This document shows positions 53,679 to 63,564 of a DNA stretch of 64,000 bases, piece after piece (the stretch's first letter is position 1; each line of letters starts with the position of its first letter). The position numbers and the translations under genes were made by a program. The notes under the pieces are model-generated. The model searched no databases. It was not told where the DNA came from and was given only the letters and a program-made list of their open reading frames with translations. This DNA is from Streptomyces sp. VRA16 Mangrove soil. GTDB lineage: Bacteria; Actinomycetota; Actinomycetes; Streptomycetales; Streptomycetaceae. The stretch is taken from assembly GCF_017377775.1 (NCBI RefSeq), contig NZ_JAFVLN010000017.1, forward strand, positions 124,001 to 188,000. The letters are read 5' to 3'.

Positions 53679-56600
53679 GTGGATCGTCGTCTTTTCCGGC
53701 GTCTGCCGGGTCGTCGCGCCTCGGGGGCGATCGCCGCCTGCGTGGCGGCCGCGCTGGGAGCCGGCGTCCTGGTCCCCCTGCTGGTCGACGACGCCGCTCC
53801 CGCACGGGACGCACACGGCACCGCGAAGGCCACCGTCGGCGAACAGGCCGCCCAGACCAAGGCGCGCACCACCGGCCGCCGCGTCGAGGTCACCGCGCTG
53901 CGCACCGAGTCGACGACGACGTACGCGAAGCCCGACGGCAGCTTCCAACTGGAGGCCTCCGCGGCTCCGTTCCGGGCGAAGGTCGACGGCGAGTGGCGGC
54001 CGCTCGACAGCACGCTGCGCCGCACGGCGCACGGCTGGGCCCCGAAGGCCGCGGCCGACCCGGTGGTGTTCTCCGCGGGCGGCGGCAGGGCGACACGCAC
54101 CGTGCGCCAGGCATCCTCCGGCCCCGCGGGCCAGGGCGGCGGCGCCCGCCCGGCCGTCTTCGCCCTGCCGGCGACCACCGGCTCAGAGGCACGTCAAATC
54201 GACGACGGAACACCGGAGTTCACCGATCTCGTCACGCTCACCAGCGCCGGCCACGAGATCACCCTGTCCTGGCCCGGCACGCTGCCGACCCCGGTGATCG
54301 ACGGTGAACGCGCCCTGTACCGGGACGTGCTGCCCGACGTGGACCTGCTGCTGACCGCGCGCGACAGCGGCTTCAGCCATGTGCTGATCGTGCACACCGC
54401 CGAGGCCGGGCACTCCGAGGCGCTGCACACGCTCTCGTACGGACTGTCCTCACCGGATCTGACCTTCCACCTCGACGCGACCACGAAGGCCGTCACCGCG
54501 CAGGACGAGTCGGGCGCGGAGATCGCCGTGAGCCCCACCCCGTACCTGTGGGACTCGGCCGGCGAGCCCGCCGTCACCCAGGGCGGCGACCCGCAGCCCG
54601 CCGAACCGTCCGAGGAACCCGCGCCGCAGGCCACCGACGAGAGCGCGCCCCCGCACGACGGCGCCGGCGAGACGCCCGACGCCCCGTCCGACGCCGACGA
54701 CACCGACGCGCCGGACGCCGACCCCGCGTCCGTACGGACGAGCGGCAGCGCTGCCGCCCCTGCCCGGCAGGCCGCCTGGCACACCGCTGCGGACCGGCTC
54801 ACCGACGCCCAGGTCCTCGCGCTGCCCGGCCTGGCGGGCCCGGACGGCGGCACGCACACGGCCACCGCGGACGCCGACCTGAGCGCACCCGGCACCGGCG
54901 ACACGACGCTGACCGTCACGCCCGGCAGCAAACTGACGGACGCCGCGTCGACCGCGTACCCGCTCTTCATCGACCCGTCGTTCTACGGGCACACCACCAA
55001 CTGGACGACCGCGTACAAGAAGTACCCGTCGTCCAGCTTCTACGACGGCGCCAACTACAACACCGGCACCACCGAGGCCCGCGTCGGCTACGAGGCCGAC
55101 ACCTGGGGCACCTCGCGCTCCTTCTTCCGGCTCGACCTGGAGAACATCAAGGGCGCCAAGGTGACCTCGGCGAGCGTGCGCGTCCTGGAGACCTACTCCT
55201 GGTCGTGCTCAGGGCGCGTGGTCGAGCTGTGGCAGACCGGGTCGATCTCCTCCAAGACCACCTGGAACAACCAGCCCGACTGGAAGACCGAGCTCGACAG
55301 CCACGACATCGCGCACGGCTACAACTCGTCGTGCCCGGACGCCTATGTGAGCTTCAACGCCAAGGGGCTCGCCCAGGACGCGGCGGACGGCGGCTGGGGG
55401 TCGACGACCATCGGCCTTCGGGCCTACGACGAGACATCCACGTACGCCTGGAAGAAGTTCAAGGCGGAGGGCTCCTCGGCGCCGCGGCTTTCGGTGAACT
55501 ACTACCGCAAGCCCGCGGTCCCCTCCTCGCTCGACATGTCCCCCGGACCGACGTGCAGCCGCACCGAGCCCTACCCGCGCATCGGCAAGCGCGACCTGGT
55601 GCTGTCCGCACACAGCTCGGACGCCGACGGCGACCTCGACCACCTCAACTTCGAGCTGTGGCACACGGGTTACCAGGACTCCACGACTCTGAAGAAGACG
55701 GGGACCACGACCAGTGGCGGCAACGCCTCGGTGACGTACTCCTCGTCCTCGCTCACCAACGGCTGGACGTACTCCTGGCAGGTGCAGGCCGAGGACGAGA
55801 CCGACGCGGTCTCGGACTGGGCGCCGCTCAACAAGTCGGGCTACGACCCGACCTGTCGGTTCGTCTACGACAGCAGTTTCCCCAACTCGCCCGTCGTGAC
55901 GTCAGCGGACTACCCGGAGGAGAGCGAGAACGGGGACGTCTGGTCGGCGAAGAAGTTCGGTGAGTCCGGCAGCTTCACTTTCGCCCCGGACAGCGACACC
56001 GACGTCACCGCCTTCGGCTACGCGCTCAACTCCTCGTCCTGCTCCAGCACCCTGACGGTGGCCGCGGGCAAGACCGGAACCGTTTCGGTCACCCCGAAGC
56101 TGGCGGGTCCCAACGTCCTGTACGTATGCGCCAAGGACAGCGCGGGCAACATGTCGGCGCCCACCGCGTACGTCTTCTACGTCACCCCTCGCGACGCCGC
56201 CGACAGGCCGGGTGACGTCACGGGCGACGCCATCCCCGACGTGTACGCCATCGACAGCGACGGCAACCTGCGCATGTACCCCTCCAGCGCCACCGGCGAC
56301 CTGCACCGCAGTCTCTCGGCCGCCGAGCAGGACGGGGAACTGCTCATCAACTCCCCCGGCGGGAGCGACGAACCGCTCGCCGCGGGCTACTGGAAGGGCG
56401 CCGACGGCAAGCCCGCCCTGCTCGCCCACAGCGGCGACCTGATGCCGGGCGACGGCATCAGCGACCTGCTGGCCCGCATGCCCGACGGCAAGCTGTACGT
56501 GTACCGCGGCGACGGCTACGGCGGCACCGACATCGACCGGCGCCTTGACGTGCGGCTGCCAGCCAACGCCCCGGATCCGGCCACGTTCGACCAGGTGATC

Positions 56601-57116
56601 CTGGGCGACTACGACCTCGACGGGCGGATGGACCTGTTCGCCACGACGGCGGGCGGCGGCCTGTGGGCGTTCACCGGGTACACCGGCGCCGCGTTCTCCT
56701 CGGCCTCCCAGATCGCCACGACCGCCTGGCTGGACCGGGACCTGGTCACCGTCGGCGACATCAACCTCGACGGCACGCCGGACCTGCTGTTCCGCTCGGA
56801 GTCGGACAATCTGCGGCTGCGGCTCGGCGCGCCCGCCACCACCGGCGGCGCCACCCTGGCCTCGCTGTCCACGTCGGCGGACTCGCTCGGCGGCACCGAC
56901 GCCACGTACGCCACCGGCTGGACCACCACGGCGTACCCGATGGCGTTCCTGCACGGCACGCCGGACGTCAACAACGACAAGATCCCCGACCTGTGGGCGA
57001 TGGCCGCCGACGGCAGCATCAAGTTCTACGCCGGTGGCAAGACCGCGCTCGGCGCCGGGACGACCGTCATCAGCGCCGACAGCAAGTGGAACACGAGCAA
57101 GCTCAGCTTCGGCTGA
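53679..57116 (+). CDS. Secreted DNRLRE-domain protein with FG-GAP/VCBS repeats
   Basis: A 1145-residue secreted protein. Signal peptide about 1-42; a region with TTTYAKPDGSFQLEASAAPFRAKVDGEWRPLD (in part) is the same kind of N-terminal module that heads Streptomyces RHS proteins. A DNRLRE domain lies at about 427-607 (LFIDPSFYGHTTNWTTAY, DLENIKGAKVTSASVRV), then an Fn3-like region, and three or more FG-GAP repeats from about 841 (DVTGDAIPDVYAIDSDGNL, YDLDGRMDLFATTAGGGLW). Such proteins are adhesin or wall-bound scaffolds with no known catalysis. GTG at 53679 has AAGGGGG upstream. It is divergent from the RHS gene. Confidence 0.88.
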   Translation: MDRRLFRRLPGRRASGAIAACVAAALGAGVLVPLLVDDAAPARDAHGTAKATVGEQAAQTKARTTGRRVEVTALRTESTTTYAKPDGSFQLEASAAPFRAKVDGEWRPLDSTLRRTAHGWAPKAAADPVVFSAGGGRATRTVRQASSGPAGQGGGARPAVFALPATTGSEARQIDDGTPEFTDLVTLTSAGHEITLSWPGTLPTPVIDGERALYRDVLPDVDLLLTARDSGFSHVLIVHTAEAGHSEALHTLSYGLSSPDLTFHLDATTKAVTAQDESGAEIAVSPTPYLWDSAGEPAVTQGGDPQPAEPSEEPAPQATDESAPPHDGAGETPDAPSDADDTDAPDADPASVRTSGSAAAPARQAAWHTAADRLTDAQVLALPGLAGPDGGTHTATADADLSAPGTGDTTLTVTPGSKLTDAASTAYPLFIDPSFYGHTTNWTTAYKKYPSSSFYDGANYNTGTTEARVGYEADTWGTSRSFFRLDLENIKGAKVTSASVRVLETYSWSCSGRVVELWQTGSISSKTTWNNQPDWKTELDSHDIAHGYNSSCPDAYVSFNAKGLAQDAADGGWGSTTIGLRAYDETSTYAWKKFKAEGSSAPRLSVNYYRKPAVPSSLDMSPGPTCSRTEPYPRIGKRDLVLSAHSSDADGDLDHLNFELWHTGYQDSTTLKKTGTTTSGGNASVTYSSSSLTNGWTYSWQVQAEDETDAVSDWAPLNKSGYDPTCRFVYDSSFPNSPVVTSADYPEESENGDVWSAKKFGESGSFTFAPDSDTDVTAFGYALNSSSCSSTLTVAAGKTGTVSVTPKLAGPNVLYVCAKDSAGNMSAPTAYVFYVTPRDAADRPGDVTGDAIPDVYAIDSDGNLRMYPSSATGDLHRSLSAAEQDGELLINSPGGSDEPLAAGYWKGADGKPALLAHSGDLMPGDGISDLLARMPDGKLYVYRGDGYGGTDIDRRLDVRLPANAPDPATFDQVILGDYDLDGRMDLFATTAGGGLWAFTGYTGAAFSSASQIATTAWLDRDLVTVGDINLDGTPDLLFRSESDNLRLRLGAPATTGGATLASLSTSADSLGGTDATYATGWTTTAYPMAFLHGTPDVNNDKIPDLWAMAADGSIKFYAGGKTALGAGTTVISADSKWNTSKLSFG

Positions 57117-57139
57117 GCGGCCCCGACGGAAGAAGCACC

Positions 57140-57934
57140 ATGGCACGTCTGCGCAGTTGCGCCCCCGCCCTCGCACTGGGCCTCGCTCTGCTGACCGGCT
57201 GCGGTTCCGGCTCCGGCACCGGGCGGCCGGACACCGCCGCCACCCCGGACACCGGCACGGTCGCGTCCGGCGTCCCGGACGTGCTGGGCGGGGGCGCGGG
57301 CGCGCGGCCGCTGAGCACCGCGCAGCTGGACGCGGCCGCGCTCACCCAGAAGGACATCGAGGACGGCACGGTCACCGATCAGGTCTCGCCGAAGGACTTC
57401 GCGCGGCAGAGCGCCGTGGACGTCGACGACGCGTCCTGTGCGCCGCTCGCGTACGTGCAGTCGGCCGCGGTGGTGGGCAAGCCGACGGCTTCCGTGCAAC
57501 GTATGTGGATCGGCGAGCCGGCCGCGAAGAAGGGCGGGAAGGGCGGCTCGGGCACGGTCGCCGTCGCGCCGGACATCACGTCGGTGTTCCTGACGCTCGC
57601 CGCCTACGACGAGAAGGGCGCCGCACGGGCCATGGCGGACCTCAGCCGGGCGGCGGACGACTGCGCGCACGGGTACACCTTCCGGCTGAACGGCGAGCGG
57701 GTGAGGACGGCGAAAGTGAAAAGGGCGCTCGCGCCCGAAGGGGCCGACGAGGCGCTGGGCCTGACCCTGACCGTGGACTCCGACGGCACCCGGTCCCCGC
57801 TGAAGGTCGTCGTCGCCCGCAAGGGGTCCACGATCGCCTATTTCCCGGCGGTGAACCTCGCCTCGGTCGCCACCGGCGCCGACTTCTCCCACCCCTCCGA
57901 CCTGGTCCGGCGTCAGCTGGCCAAGATGGGCTGA
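57140..57934 (+). CDS. Putative lipoprotein of unknown function
   Basis: A 264-residue protein with a lipoprotein signal (ALLTGC, lipid Cys21) and a Gly/Pro/Thr linker. The mature part (TAQLDAAALTQKDIEDGTVTDQVS in part, SAVDVDDASCAPLAYVQ, MADLSRAADDCAHGYTF) resembles PknH/LppH-like sensor or solute-binding lipoproteins of actinobacteria, with two cysteines that may form a disulfide, but I cannot name the family firmly. It starts 23 bp after the DNRLRE stop and ends 6 bp before the NlpC/P60 gene, so the three form an operon. Confidence 0.8.
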   Translation: MARLRSCAPALALGLALLTGCGSGSGTGRPDTAATPDTGTVASGVPDVLGGGAGARPLSTAQLDAAALTQKDIEDGTVTDQVSPKDFARQSAVDVDDASCAPLAYVQSAAVVGKPTASVQRMWIGEPAAKKGGKGGSGTVAVAPDITSVFLTLAAYDEKGAARAMADLSRAADDCAHGYTFRLNGERVRTAKVKRALAPEGADEALGLTLTVDSDGTRSPLKVVVARKGSTIAYFPAVNLASVATGADFSHPSDLVRRQLAKMG

Positions 57935-57940
57935 CCGCGC

Positions 57941-59725
57941 ATGTCTCACGTACCTCACGCGCCTTCTGTCCCTCACACGTCACGCCGTCGGCTGCTCGCC
58001 GCGCTCGGTGTCTCCGCCGCCACCGTCCCGTTCGCCGGGCTCGGCGGCGTGAGCGCGCAGGCCGCGACGGGCGCGGAGGCGGCGGCCGAGCCCCTCGCCG
58101 TCTCCGGTGGCCTCACCGGACCCCGCTCGTCGGTGTCGCTGCCCGCGCTCGACGCCTCGTACTTCTCGCGCCTGACGCTCGCCGACCCGCTCACCGCCAG
58201 CGTCCTCGACGGGACACCGGCGCGCACCGAGGTCACCTCCGGCGGCAGGCGGGTCGCGCTGCTGACGCACGGGGCGCGGACCGTGGTCCTGCCGGGCCCC
58301 GAGCGGACGTTCACCGAGGACAAGAAGCCGTTCGCCGACACGTTCCAGCGGACGCTGCCCGACACCTCCCTGCCGGTGGCGGACCGCGCTTACTGGGGCA
58401 CCTCGCCCGGCGGCGGCAGCTGGTCGACGCTGGGCCCCGCCGACGACGACTACGCGGTCGCCCCGGGCGCCGGTCTCATCCGGCTCAGCACCGACTACGC
58501 GAGCCGGCACGCCAGCCTGCGGGACGACGCCGTCACGGATGTCGACGTGCGCGCCGTCGCCCATTTCGACAAGGTGCCCACCGGCCAGGCCTGTTCGTAC
58601 GCCCTGTCCTTCGGCTACCAGGACACGCACAACAACTACCGGGCCCGCCTGTCCTTCCTGACGTCCGGCGCGGTGGAGCTGCGCGTGGAGAAGGAAGTCG
58701 CGGACGTCGTCACGCAGTTGACCACCGCCCTCACGCTGGACACCGCCGTGCAGGCCGGCACGGACTGGACGATCCGGGTGCGCCGGGAAGGGTCCCGGAT
58801 CCGGGGCAAGGCGTGGCGTACGTCGGCCGCCGAGCCGGTGGCATGGGCGGTCGACGTCACCGACGACACGTTCGGCGCGGGCCGGGTGGGCCTGCGCGCG
58901 CTGGCCAACGACGGCTGCACCAACCTGCCGGTGACGCTGTCCGTCAGCCGCTTCCAGGTGGACGCCGCCACCTGGCGGACGCCGCCGAGCGTCACGCACG
59001 GCACCTGGGTGCGCGTCCTGGACGAGCCGTTCGACGGGACATGGACCGCTGACCTGGAGCGCACCGTCCGCGCCTGGGTCGGCTCCACCGCCCCGGACGT
59101 CCTCGCGTACGCGGCGATGTTCCTGGCGGGTGCGCCCGCGGTCGAGAGCGGTGCGGGGCCGACGGCGGGCCGGCAGATTCTGGGCGAGGCCGGTTACGGC
59201 TACCTGGACCCGCAGGGCTACCGGTACGAGGGCGCCGACTTCCACGAGTACATGGGCATCGGCTGGACGTTCCCCGACGGTACGTACACGGGGCCCTCCA
59301 GCAAGCAGGTGGGCAACCTCGACTGCTCCGGCTACACGCGCATGGTGTACGGGCATCACCTGGGCGTGCCGATGGCCGCGGGCGCGGACACCTCGGGCAC
59401 CCGGCTCCCCCGCAAGTCACGGGACATGGCCGACTACGCGCCGGGGGTCCGCGTCGACCGCACCGACGGCACCACCCCGCCGGCCGCGACGCATGTGCAG
59501 CCGGGCGACCTGGTGCTGTTCAACGCCGACTCCGGCGACGACACCGTCACGGTCACGGTCGACCACGTCGGGATGTACCTCGGCGAGGACGCGGCGGGCG
59601 AGCGGCGCTTCCTGTCCAGCCGCAAGACGGGCAACGGCCCCACCATGGCGGATCTCGGCGGCGCCTCGCTGCTGGACGGCACCGGCGTCTACGCCCGGAG
59701 CCTGCACACCGTGCACCGCGTGTGA
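57941..59725 (+). CDS. Tat-exported NlpC/P60 family protein with an N-terminal beta-sandwich domain
   Basis: A 594-residue secreted protein. SRRRLLAALGVSAATVPFAG is a twin-arginine signal. Residues about 130-345 look like a LamG/concanavalin-type sandwich (YALSFGYQDTHNNYRARLSF, VRREGSRIRGKAWR). The C-terminal part is an NlpC/P60 peptidase-like domain with GNLDCSGYTRMVYG (nucleophile Cys462) and VDHVGMYLGED (His542), preceded by DYAPGVR and PGDLVLFNADSGDD. NlpC/P60 enzymes cut peptidoglycan stem peptides. This combination of domains is unusual. Third gene of the DNRLRE operon. Confidence 0.85.
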   Translation: MSHVPHAPSVPHTSRRRLLAALGVSAATVPFAGLGGVSAQAATGAEAAAEPLAVSGGLTGPRSSVSLPALDASYFSRLTLADPLTASVLDGTPARTEVTSGGRRVALLTHGARTVVLPGPERTFTEDKKPFADTFQRTLPDTSLPVADRAYWGTSPGGGSWSTLGPADDDYAVAPGAGLIRLSTDYASRHASLRDDAVTDVDVRAVAHFDKVPTGQACSYALSFGYQDTHNNYRARLSFLTSGAVELRVEKEVADVVTQLTTALTLDTAVQAGTDWTIRVRREGSRIRGKAWRTSAAEPVAWAVDVTDDTFGAGRVGLRALANDGCTNLPVTLSVSRFQVDAATWRTPPSVTHGTWVRVLDEPFDGTWTADLERTVRAWVGSTAPDVLAYAAMFLAGAPAVESGAGPTAGRQILGEAGYGYLDPQGYRYEGADFHEYMGIGWTFPDGTYTGPSSKQVGNLDCSGYTRMVYGHHLGVPMAAGADTSGTRLPRKSRDMADYAPGVRVDRTDGTTPPAATHVQPGDLVLFNADSGDDTVTVTVDHVGMYLGEDAAGERRFLSSRKTGNGPTMADLGGASLLDGTGVYARSLHTVHRV

Positions 59726-59789
59726 CGGACCGGGTCCACGCGCGAAACCCAGTGGGCGATGTCAGTGCCAAACCGTAATCTCACCTCTG

Positions 59790-61634
59790 ATGACGACTAC
59801 AGATGCACCGACCACGGACCCTGATCGAAGCGACGAACCGGACCAACCGGCCGCTCCCGTACGGCACTCGGCCGTGCGGACGCTCGTCCGGCTGTGGCCG
59901 TACGTGCGGCCCGTGCGGGCGCGGTGGGCGGGGGCCGCGGTGGTCGCCGTGCTCGCGTCGTGCCTCGCGCTCGTCTTTCCGCTCGTGCTCAAGTGGATCG
60001 TCGACGGGCCCGTGACCGACCAGGACCCGTCCGGTGTGTGGCTCGGCGCGGGCGTGCTGCTCGCGCTCGGTGTCGCGGAGGCGCTGCTGTTCGGGCTGCG
60101 GCGGTGGCTGGTGGCGCGGCCGCTGGCCGGGGTCGAGGCGGCGATGCGGGGCGATCTGTACCGGCATCTGCAGCGGATGCCGGTCGCGTTCCACGACAAG
60201 TGGGCCTCGGGGCAGCTGTTGTCGCGTGCGACGACCGACCTCATGGTCGTACGCATGTTTCTGGCCTTCCCGTTGACCTTCCTCATCGTCAACGCCGTGA
60301 CGATCGTGGCCGGTCTCGCGGTGCTCGTGGTGCAGGACTGGGGGCTCGGTCTCGTACTGCTCGCGCCCGCGGTGCCGCTGATGGCGGTCTGTTACCGGTT
60401 CGAGCACGGGTACGCGGAGGCGTCGCGCCGCGCCCAGGACCAGGTCGGCGATCTGACCACGGTCGTCGAGGAATCGGTGCTGGGCATCCGGATCATCAAG
60501 GGGTTCGGGCGGCACCGCAGTCAGGCGCGGGCGTTCCGTGAGCTGTCGCAGACCGTGCGCGGCACCGAGCTGACCAAGGCGCGGCTGCTCGCCGGGATCC
60601 TCGGTGTCATCACGCTGCTGCCGGAGCTGGCGCTCGGTACGGCCCTGGTGCTGGGGACGGTGCAGGTGGCGGACGGCGATCTGTCGGCGGGCACGCTGGT
60701 GGCGTTCCTGTCGACGGCGCTCGCGCTGCGCTGGCCCATCGAGTCCATCGGGTTCCTGCTCGCGATGAGCCAGGAGGCGGCGACAGCGACGCGCCGTTTC
60801 TTCGAGGTGATGGACGAGGCGGAGGAGGATCCGCGGGTGCGGGAGGACGCGGCGGACGGGCGGGCCGCGGAGAGCGGACTGCGGTTCGAGGGCGTCGCGT
60901 TCCGCTACCCGGACGCCGCGCCCGACTCCGTGCCCACTCTGGCCCGGATCGACCTGCACATACGGTCGGGCGAGACGATGGCGCTCGTCGGCGCGACGGG
61001 CAGCGGCAAGACGACGCTGACGGCGCTGGTGCCACGCCTGTACGACGTCACGGCCGGGCGGATCACGCTGGACGGCCGGGACGTGACGGCCATGCCGCGC
61101 GAGGAGCTGCGCACCCTGGTGTCGATGGCGTTCGAGGAGCCCACCCTGTTCTCGGCGTCCGTCGCGGAGAACGTGCTGATGGGCGCCCCGGACGCGTCCG
61201 AGCAGGACGTCGAGCGGGCGCTCGGTGTCGCGCAGGCCGACTTCGTGCGGCGGCTGCCCGACGGGGTCGGCACGGAGGTCGGCGAGCAGGGGCTGAGTCT
61301 GTCGGGCGGGCAGCGGCAGCGGCTCGCGCTGGCCCGCACGGTCGTGGGCGGGCCGCGGTTCCTGGTCCTGGACGACCCGTTGTCGGCGCTCGACGTGCAC
61401 ACGGAGGCCGCGGTGGAGGCGGCACTGCGCCGCGTCCTGGCAGGCAGCACGGCCCTGGTGGTCGCGCACCGGCCGTCGACGGTGCTGCTCGCGGACCGGG
61501 TGGCGCTGCTGTCGCAGGGGCGGATCACTGCGGTCGGCACCCACCAGGAGCTGCTGCGGAGCAGTGCGGAGTACCGGTATCTGATGTCGGGTGACGAGTC
61601 GGTGGACATGACGGGGGAGGCGGCGAGCGCATGA
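59790..61634 (+). CDS. Half-size ABC exporter, subunit 1 with degenerate ATPase site
   Basis: A 614-residue ABC transporter half with six membrane spans (about residues 30-310) and one nucleotide-binding domain. Walker A GATGSGKTT is intact and the signature LSLSGGQRQRL is canonical, but Walker B reads FLVLDDPLSALD, with Asp529 where the catalytic Glu is expected. This is the pattern of one partner of heterodimeric exporters. ATG at 59790 chosen; the frame is open upstream inside the NlpC gene. Its last codons overlap the next gene (ATGA), a sign of tight coupling. The substrate is unknown; multidrug or lipid export is typical. Confidence 0.93.
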   Translation: MTTTDAPTTDPDRSDEPDQPAAPVRHSAVRTLVRLWPYVRPVRARWAGAAVVAVLASCLALVFPLVLKWIVDGPVTDQDPSGVWLGAGVLLALGVAEALLFGLRRWLVARPLAGVEAAMRGDLYRHLQRMPVAFHDKWASGQLLSRATTDLMVVRMFLAFPLTFLIVNAVTIVAGLAVLVVQDWGLGLVLLAPAVPLMAVCYRFEHGYAEASRRAQDQVGDLTTVVEESVLGIRIIKGFGRHRSQARAFRELSQTVRGTELTKARLLAGILGVITLLPELALGTALVLGTVQVADGDLSAGTLVAFLSTALALRWPIESIGFLLAMSQEAATATRRFFEVMDEAEEDPRVREDAADGRAAESGLRFEGVAFRYPDAAPDSVPTLARIDLHIRSGETMALVGATGSGKTTLTALVPRLYDVTAGRITLDGRDVTAMPREELRTLVSMAFEEPTLFSASVAENVLMGAPDASEQDVERALGVAQADFVRRLPDGVGTEVGEQGLSLSGGQRQRLALARTVVGGPRFLVLDDPLSALDVHTEAAVEAALRRVLAGSTALVVAHRPSTVLLADRVALLSQGRITAVGTHQELLRSSAEYRYLMSGDESVDMTGEAASA

Positions 61635-63523
61635 CGACGAACACCGAGGCGGCACCGGGAACCGCGCAAGGCACGGAAGCCACGGAAGCCACGGCGCAAC
61701 CGGACGAGGAACTTCGACTCCCCTCCTCCGGTGACCCGTTCGACCAGGACGACCTGCCGACCCCGAAGGGCGCGACCGGCTCGCTGCTGCGGTCGCTGCT
61801 CGGCCCCCATCGCCGCGGGGTCGTGCTGACCGTGCTCGCCCTGCTGATCCAGCAGGGCGCGGTGCAGTCGGGGCCGCTGATCGTCGCGTATGCCATCGAC
61901 AGCGCGGTGCCGGCGTTCCGCGACCACTCCTACGGGCCGCTGGTCGCGGTGGGGGTCGGGTTCCTGCTGACCGCGTGCGCGTCGGCCGCGTTCCAGTACG
62001 CGTACATCCAGCTGTCCGCGCGGGTCAGCCAGAGCGTGCTGGTCGATCTGCGCGGCCGGATCTTCCGGCACGCGCAGGCGCTCAGCGTCGACTTCCACGA
62101 CCGGTACACGTCGGGCCGGGTCATCTCGCGGGCGACGACGGACGTGGAGTCGCTGCGCGAGCTGCTCTCCGAGGGTCTTCAGGAACTGGTCAACGTCGTC
62201 CTCGCGTCGCTCTACATCACGGTGATGCTGCTCTGGCTGGACCTGGGCATCGGGGCGGTGGCCGCGGCGTCGTTCGTGCCGCTGTTCGTGCTGATCCAGT
62301 CGTACCGGCGGCGCGCGGCGCGGGTCTACGGGGAGCGGTCGTCGGCGATCGCGGCGGTCATCGTGAAGTTTGTGGAGACGATGAACGGGATCCGGCCGGT
62401 GCGGGCGTTCCGCCGGGAGACCGCGAACGACGCCCACTTCACGCGCCTGAACCGACGGCACGAACGGTCCAACGGGACGGCGCTGCTGGAGATGGCGCGG
62501 TACGTCGTCGGGTCCCGGCTCATCGCGAACACGGCGGTGGCGGGAATGGTCCTGTGGGGCGCGTACCGGGTGGCGGGCGGCACGCTGGAGCTGGGCGTCC
62601 TCGCGGCGGCGGTCCTCTTCATCCGTCGCCTCTACGACCCCATCGACCGGCTCGCGATGTTCCTGAACTCGTACGAGAGCGCGGCCGCGTCGCTCAAGAA
62701 GATCGCCGGGCTGCTGGCGCAGACGCCGTCGGTGCCGGAGCCGGCCTCGCCGCGCGAGCTGCCCGCCGTCGCGGACGGGCAGCCGGGGCGCGAGGTCGTC
62801 TTCGACGACGTGTCGTTCGGTTACCGGACCGGGGGCGAGGTGCTGCCGCGCTTCGATCTGACGCTGCCGGCCGGGCAGACGGTGGCGGTGGTCGGGTCGA
62901 CGGGCGCCGGCAAGTCGACCTTGGCGAAGCTGCTCTCCCGCTTCTACGACCCCTCGCACGGGCGGGTGCTGCTCGACGGGGTCGATCTGCGGGAGCTGTC
63001 CACCGCGGAGTTGCGGCGCGGGGTGGTCATGGTGACGCAGGAGGCGTTCCTGTTCTCCGGGACCGTCGCCGAGAACATCGCGATCGGGCGGCCCGAGGCG
63101 AGCCGGGAAGAGATCGAGCGGGCGGCGAAGGCGATCGGCGCGCACGACTTCATCGCGGCGCTGCCGGACGGGTACGACACCGATGTGCGCAAGCGCGGTG
63201 GCCGGATCTCGGCGGGGCAGCGGCAGTTGGTCGCCTTCGCGCGGGCGCTGCTCGCGGACCCGGCGGTGCTGATCCTCGACGAGGCGACGAGTTCCCTGGA
63301 CATTCCCGGGGAGCGGGCGGTGCAGCGGGCGATGCGGACGGTGCTGCGCGGCCGTACGGCGGTCGTCATCGCGCACCGGCTGTCCACGGTGGAGATCGCG
63401 GACCGGGTGCTGGTGATGGAGCACGGGCAGGTCGTGGAGGACGGCAGCCCGGCGGAACTCATCGGCGGGCAGGGGCAGTTCGCCGGGCTGCACCGGGCGT
63501 GGCGGGAGAGCATGACGGGCTGA
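61631..63523 (+). CDS. Half-size ABC exporter, subunit 2 with intact Walker B
   Basis: The 630-residue partner of the preceding half-transporter. A short acidic/Thr-rich N-terminus precedes six membrane spans (about 55-340). Walker A is GSTGAGKST and Walker B LILDEATSSLD with the catalytic Glu551, but the signature is degenerate (RISAGQRQLVAFAR; SAGQ instead of SGGQ). Combined with subunit 1, one composite ATP site is fully canonical and the other degenerate. Start ATG 61631 overlaps subunit 1 by 4 bp. Confidence 0.94.
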   Translation: MTTNTEAAPGTAQGTEATEATAQPDEELRLPSSGDPFDQDDLPTPKGATGSLLRSLLGPHRRGVVLTVLALLIQQGAVQSGPLIVAYAIDSAVPAFRDHSYGPLVAVGVGFLLTACASAAFQYAYIQLSARVSQSVLVDLRGRIFRHAQALSVDFHDRYTSGRVISRATTDVESLRELLSEGLQELVNVVLASLYITVMLLWLDLGIGAVAAASFVPLFVLIQSYRRRAARVYGERSSAIAAVIVKFVETMNGIRPVRAFRRETANDAHFTRLNRRHERSNGTALLEMARYVVGSRLIANTAVAGMVLWGAYRVAGGTLELGVLAAAVLFIRRLYDPIDRLAMFLNSYESAAASLKKIAGLLAQTPSVPEPASPRELPAVADGQPGREVVFDDVSFGYRTGGEVLPRFDLTLPAGQTVAVVGSTGAGKSTLAKLLSRFYDPSHGRVLLDGVDLRELSTAELRRGVVMVTQEAFLFSGTVAENIAIGRPEASREEIERAAKAIGAHDFIAALPDGYDTDVRKRGGRISAGQRQLVAFARALLADPAVLILDEATSSLDIPGERAVQRAMRTVLRGRTAVVIAHRLSTVEIADRVLVMEHGQVVEDGSPAELIGGQGQFAGLHRAWRESMTG

Positions 63524-63564
63524 AGCGCGGCCGAGCGGGCAATCGGCACGGGAAGGGAGGAACG

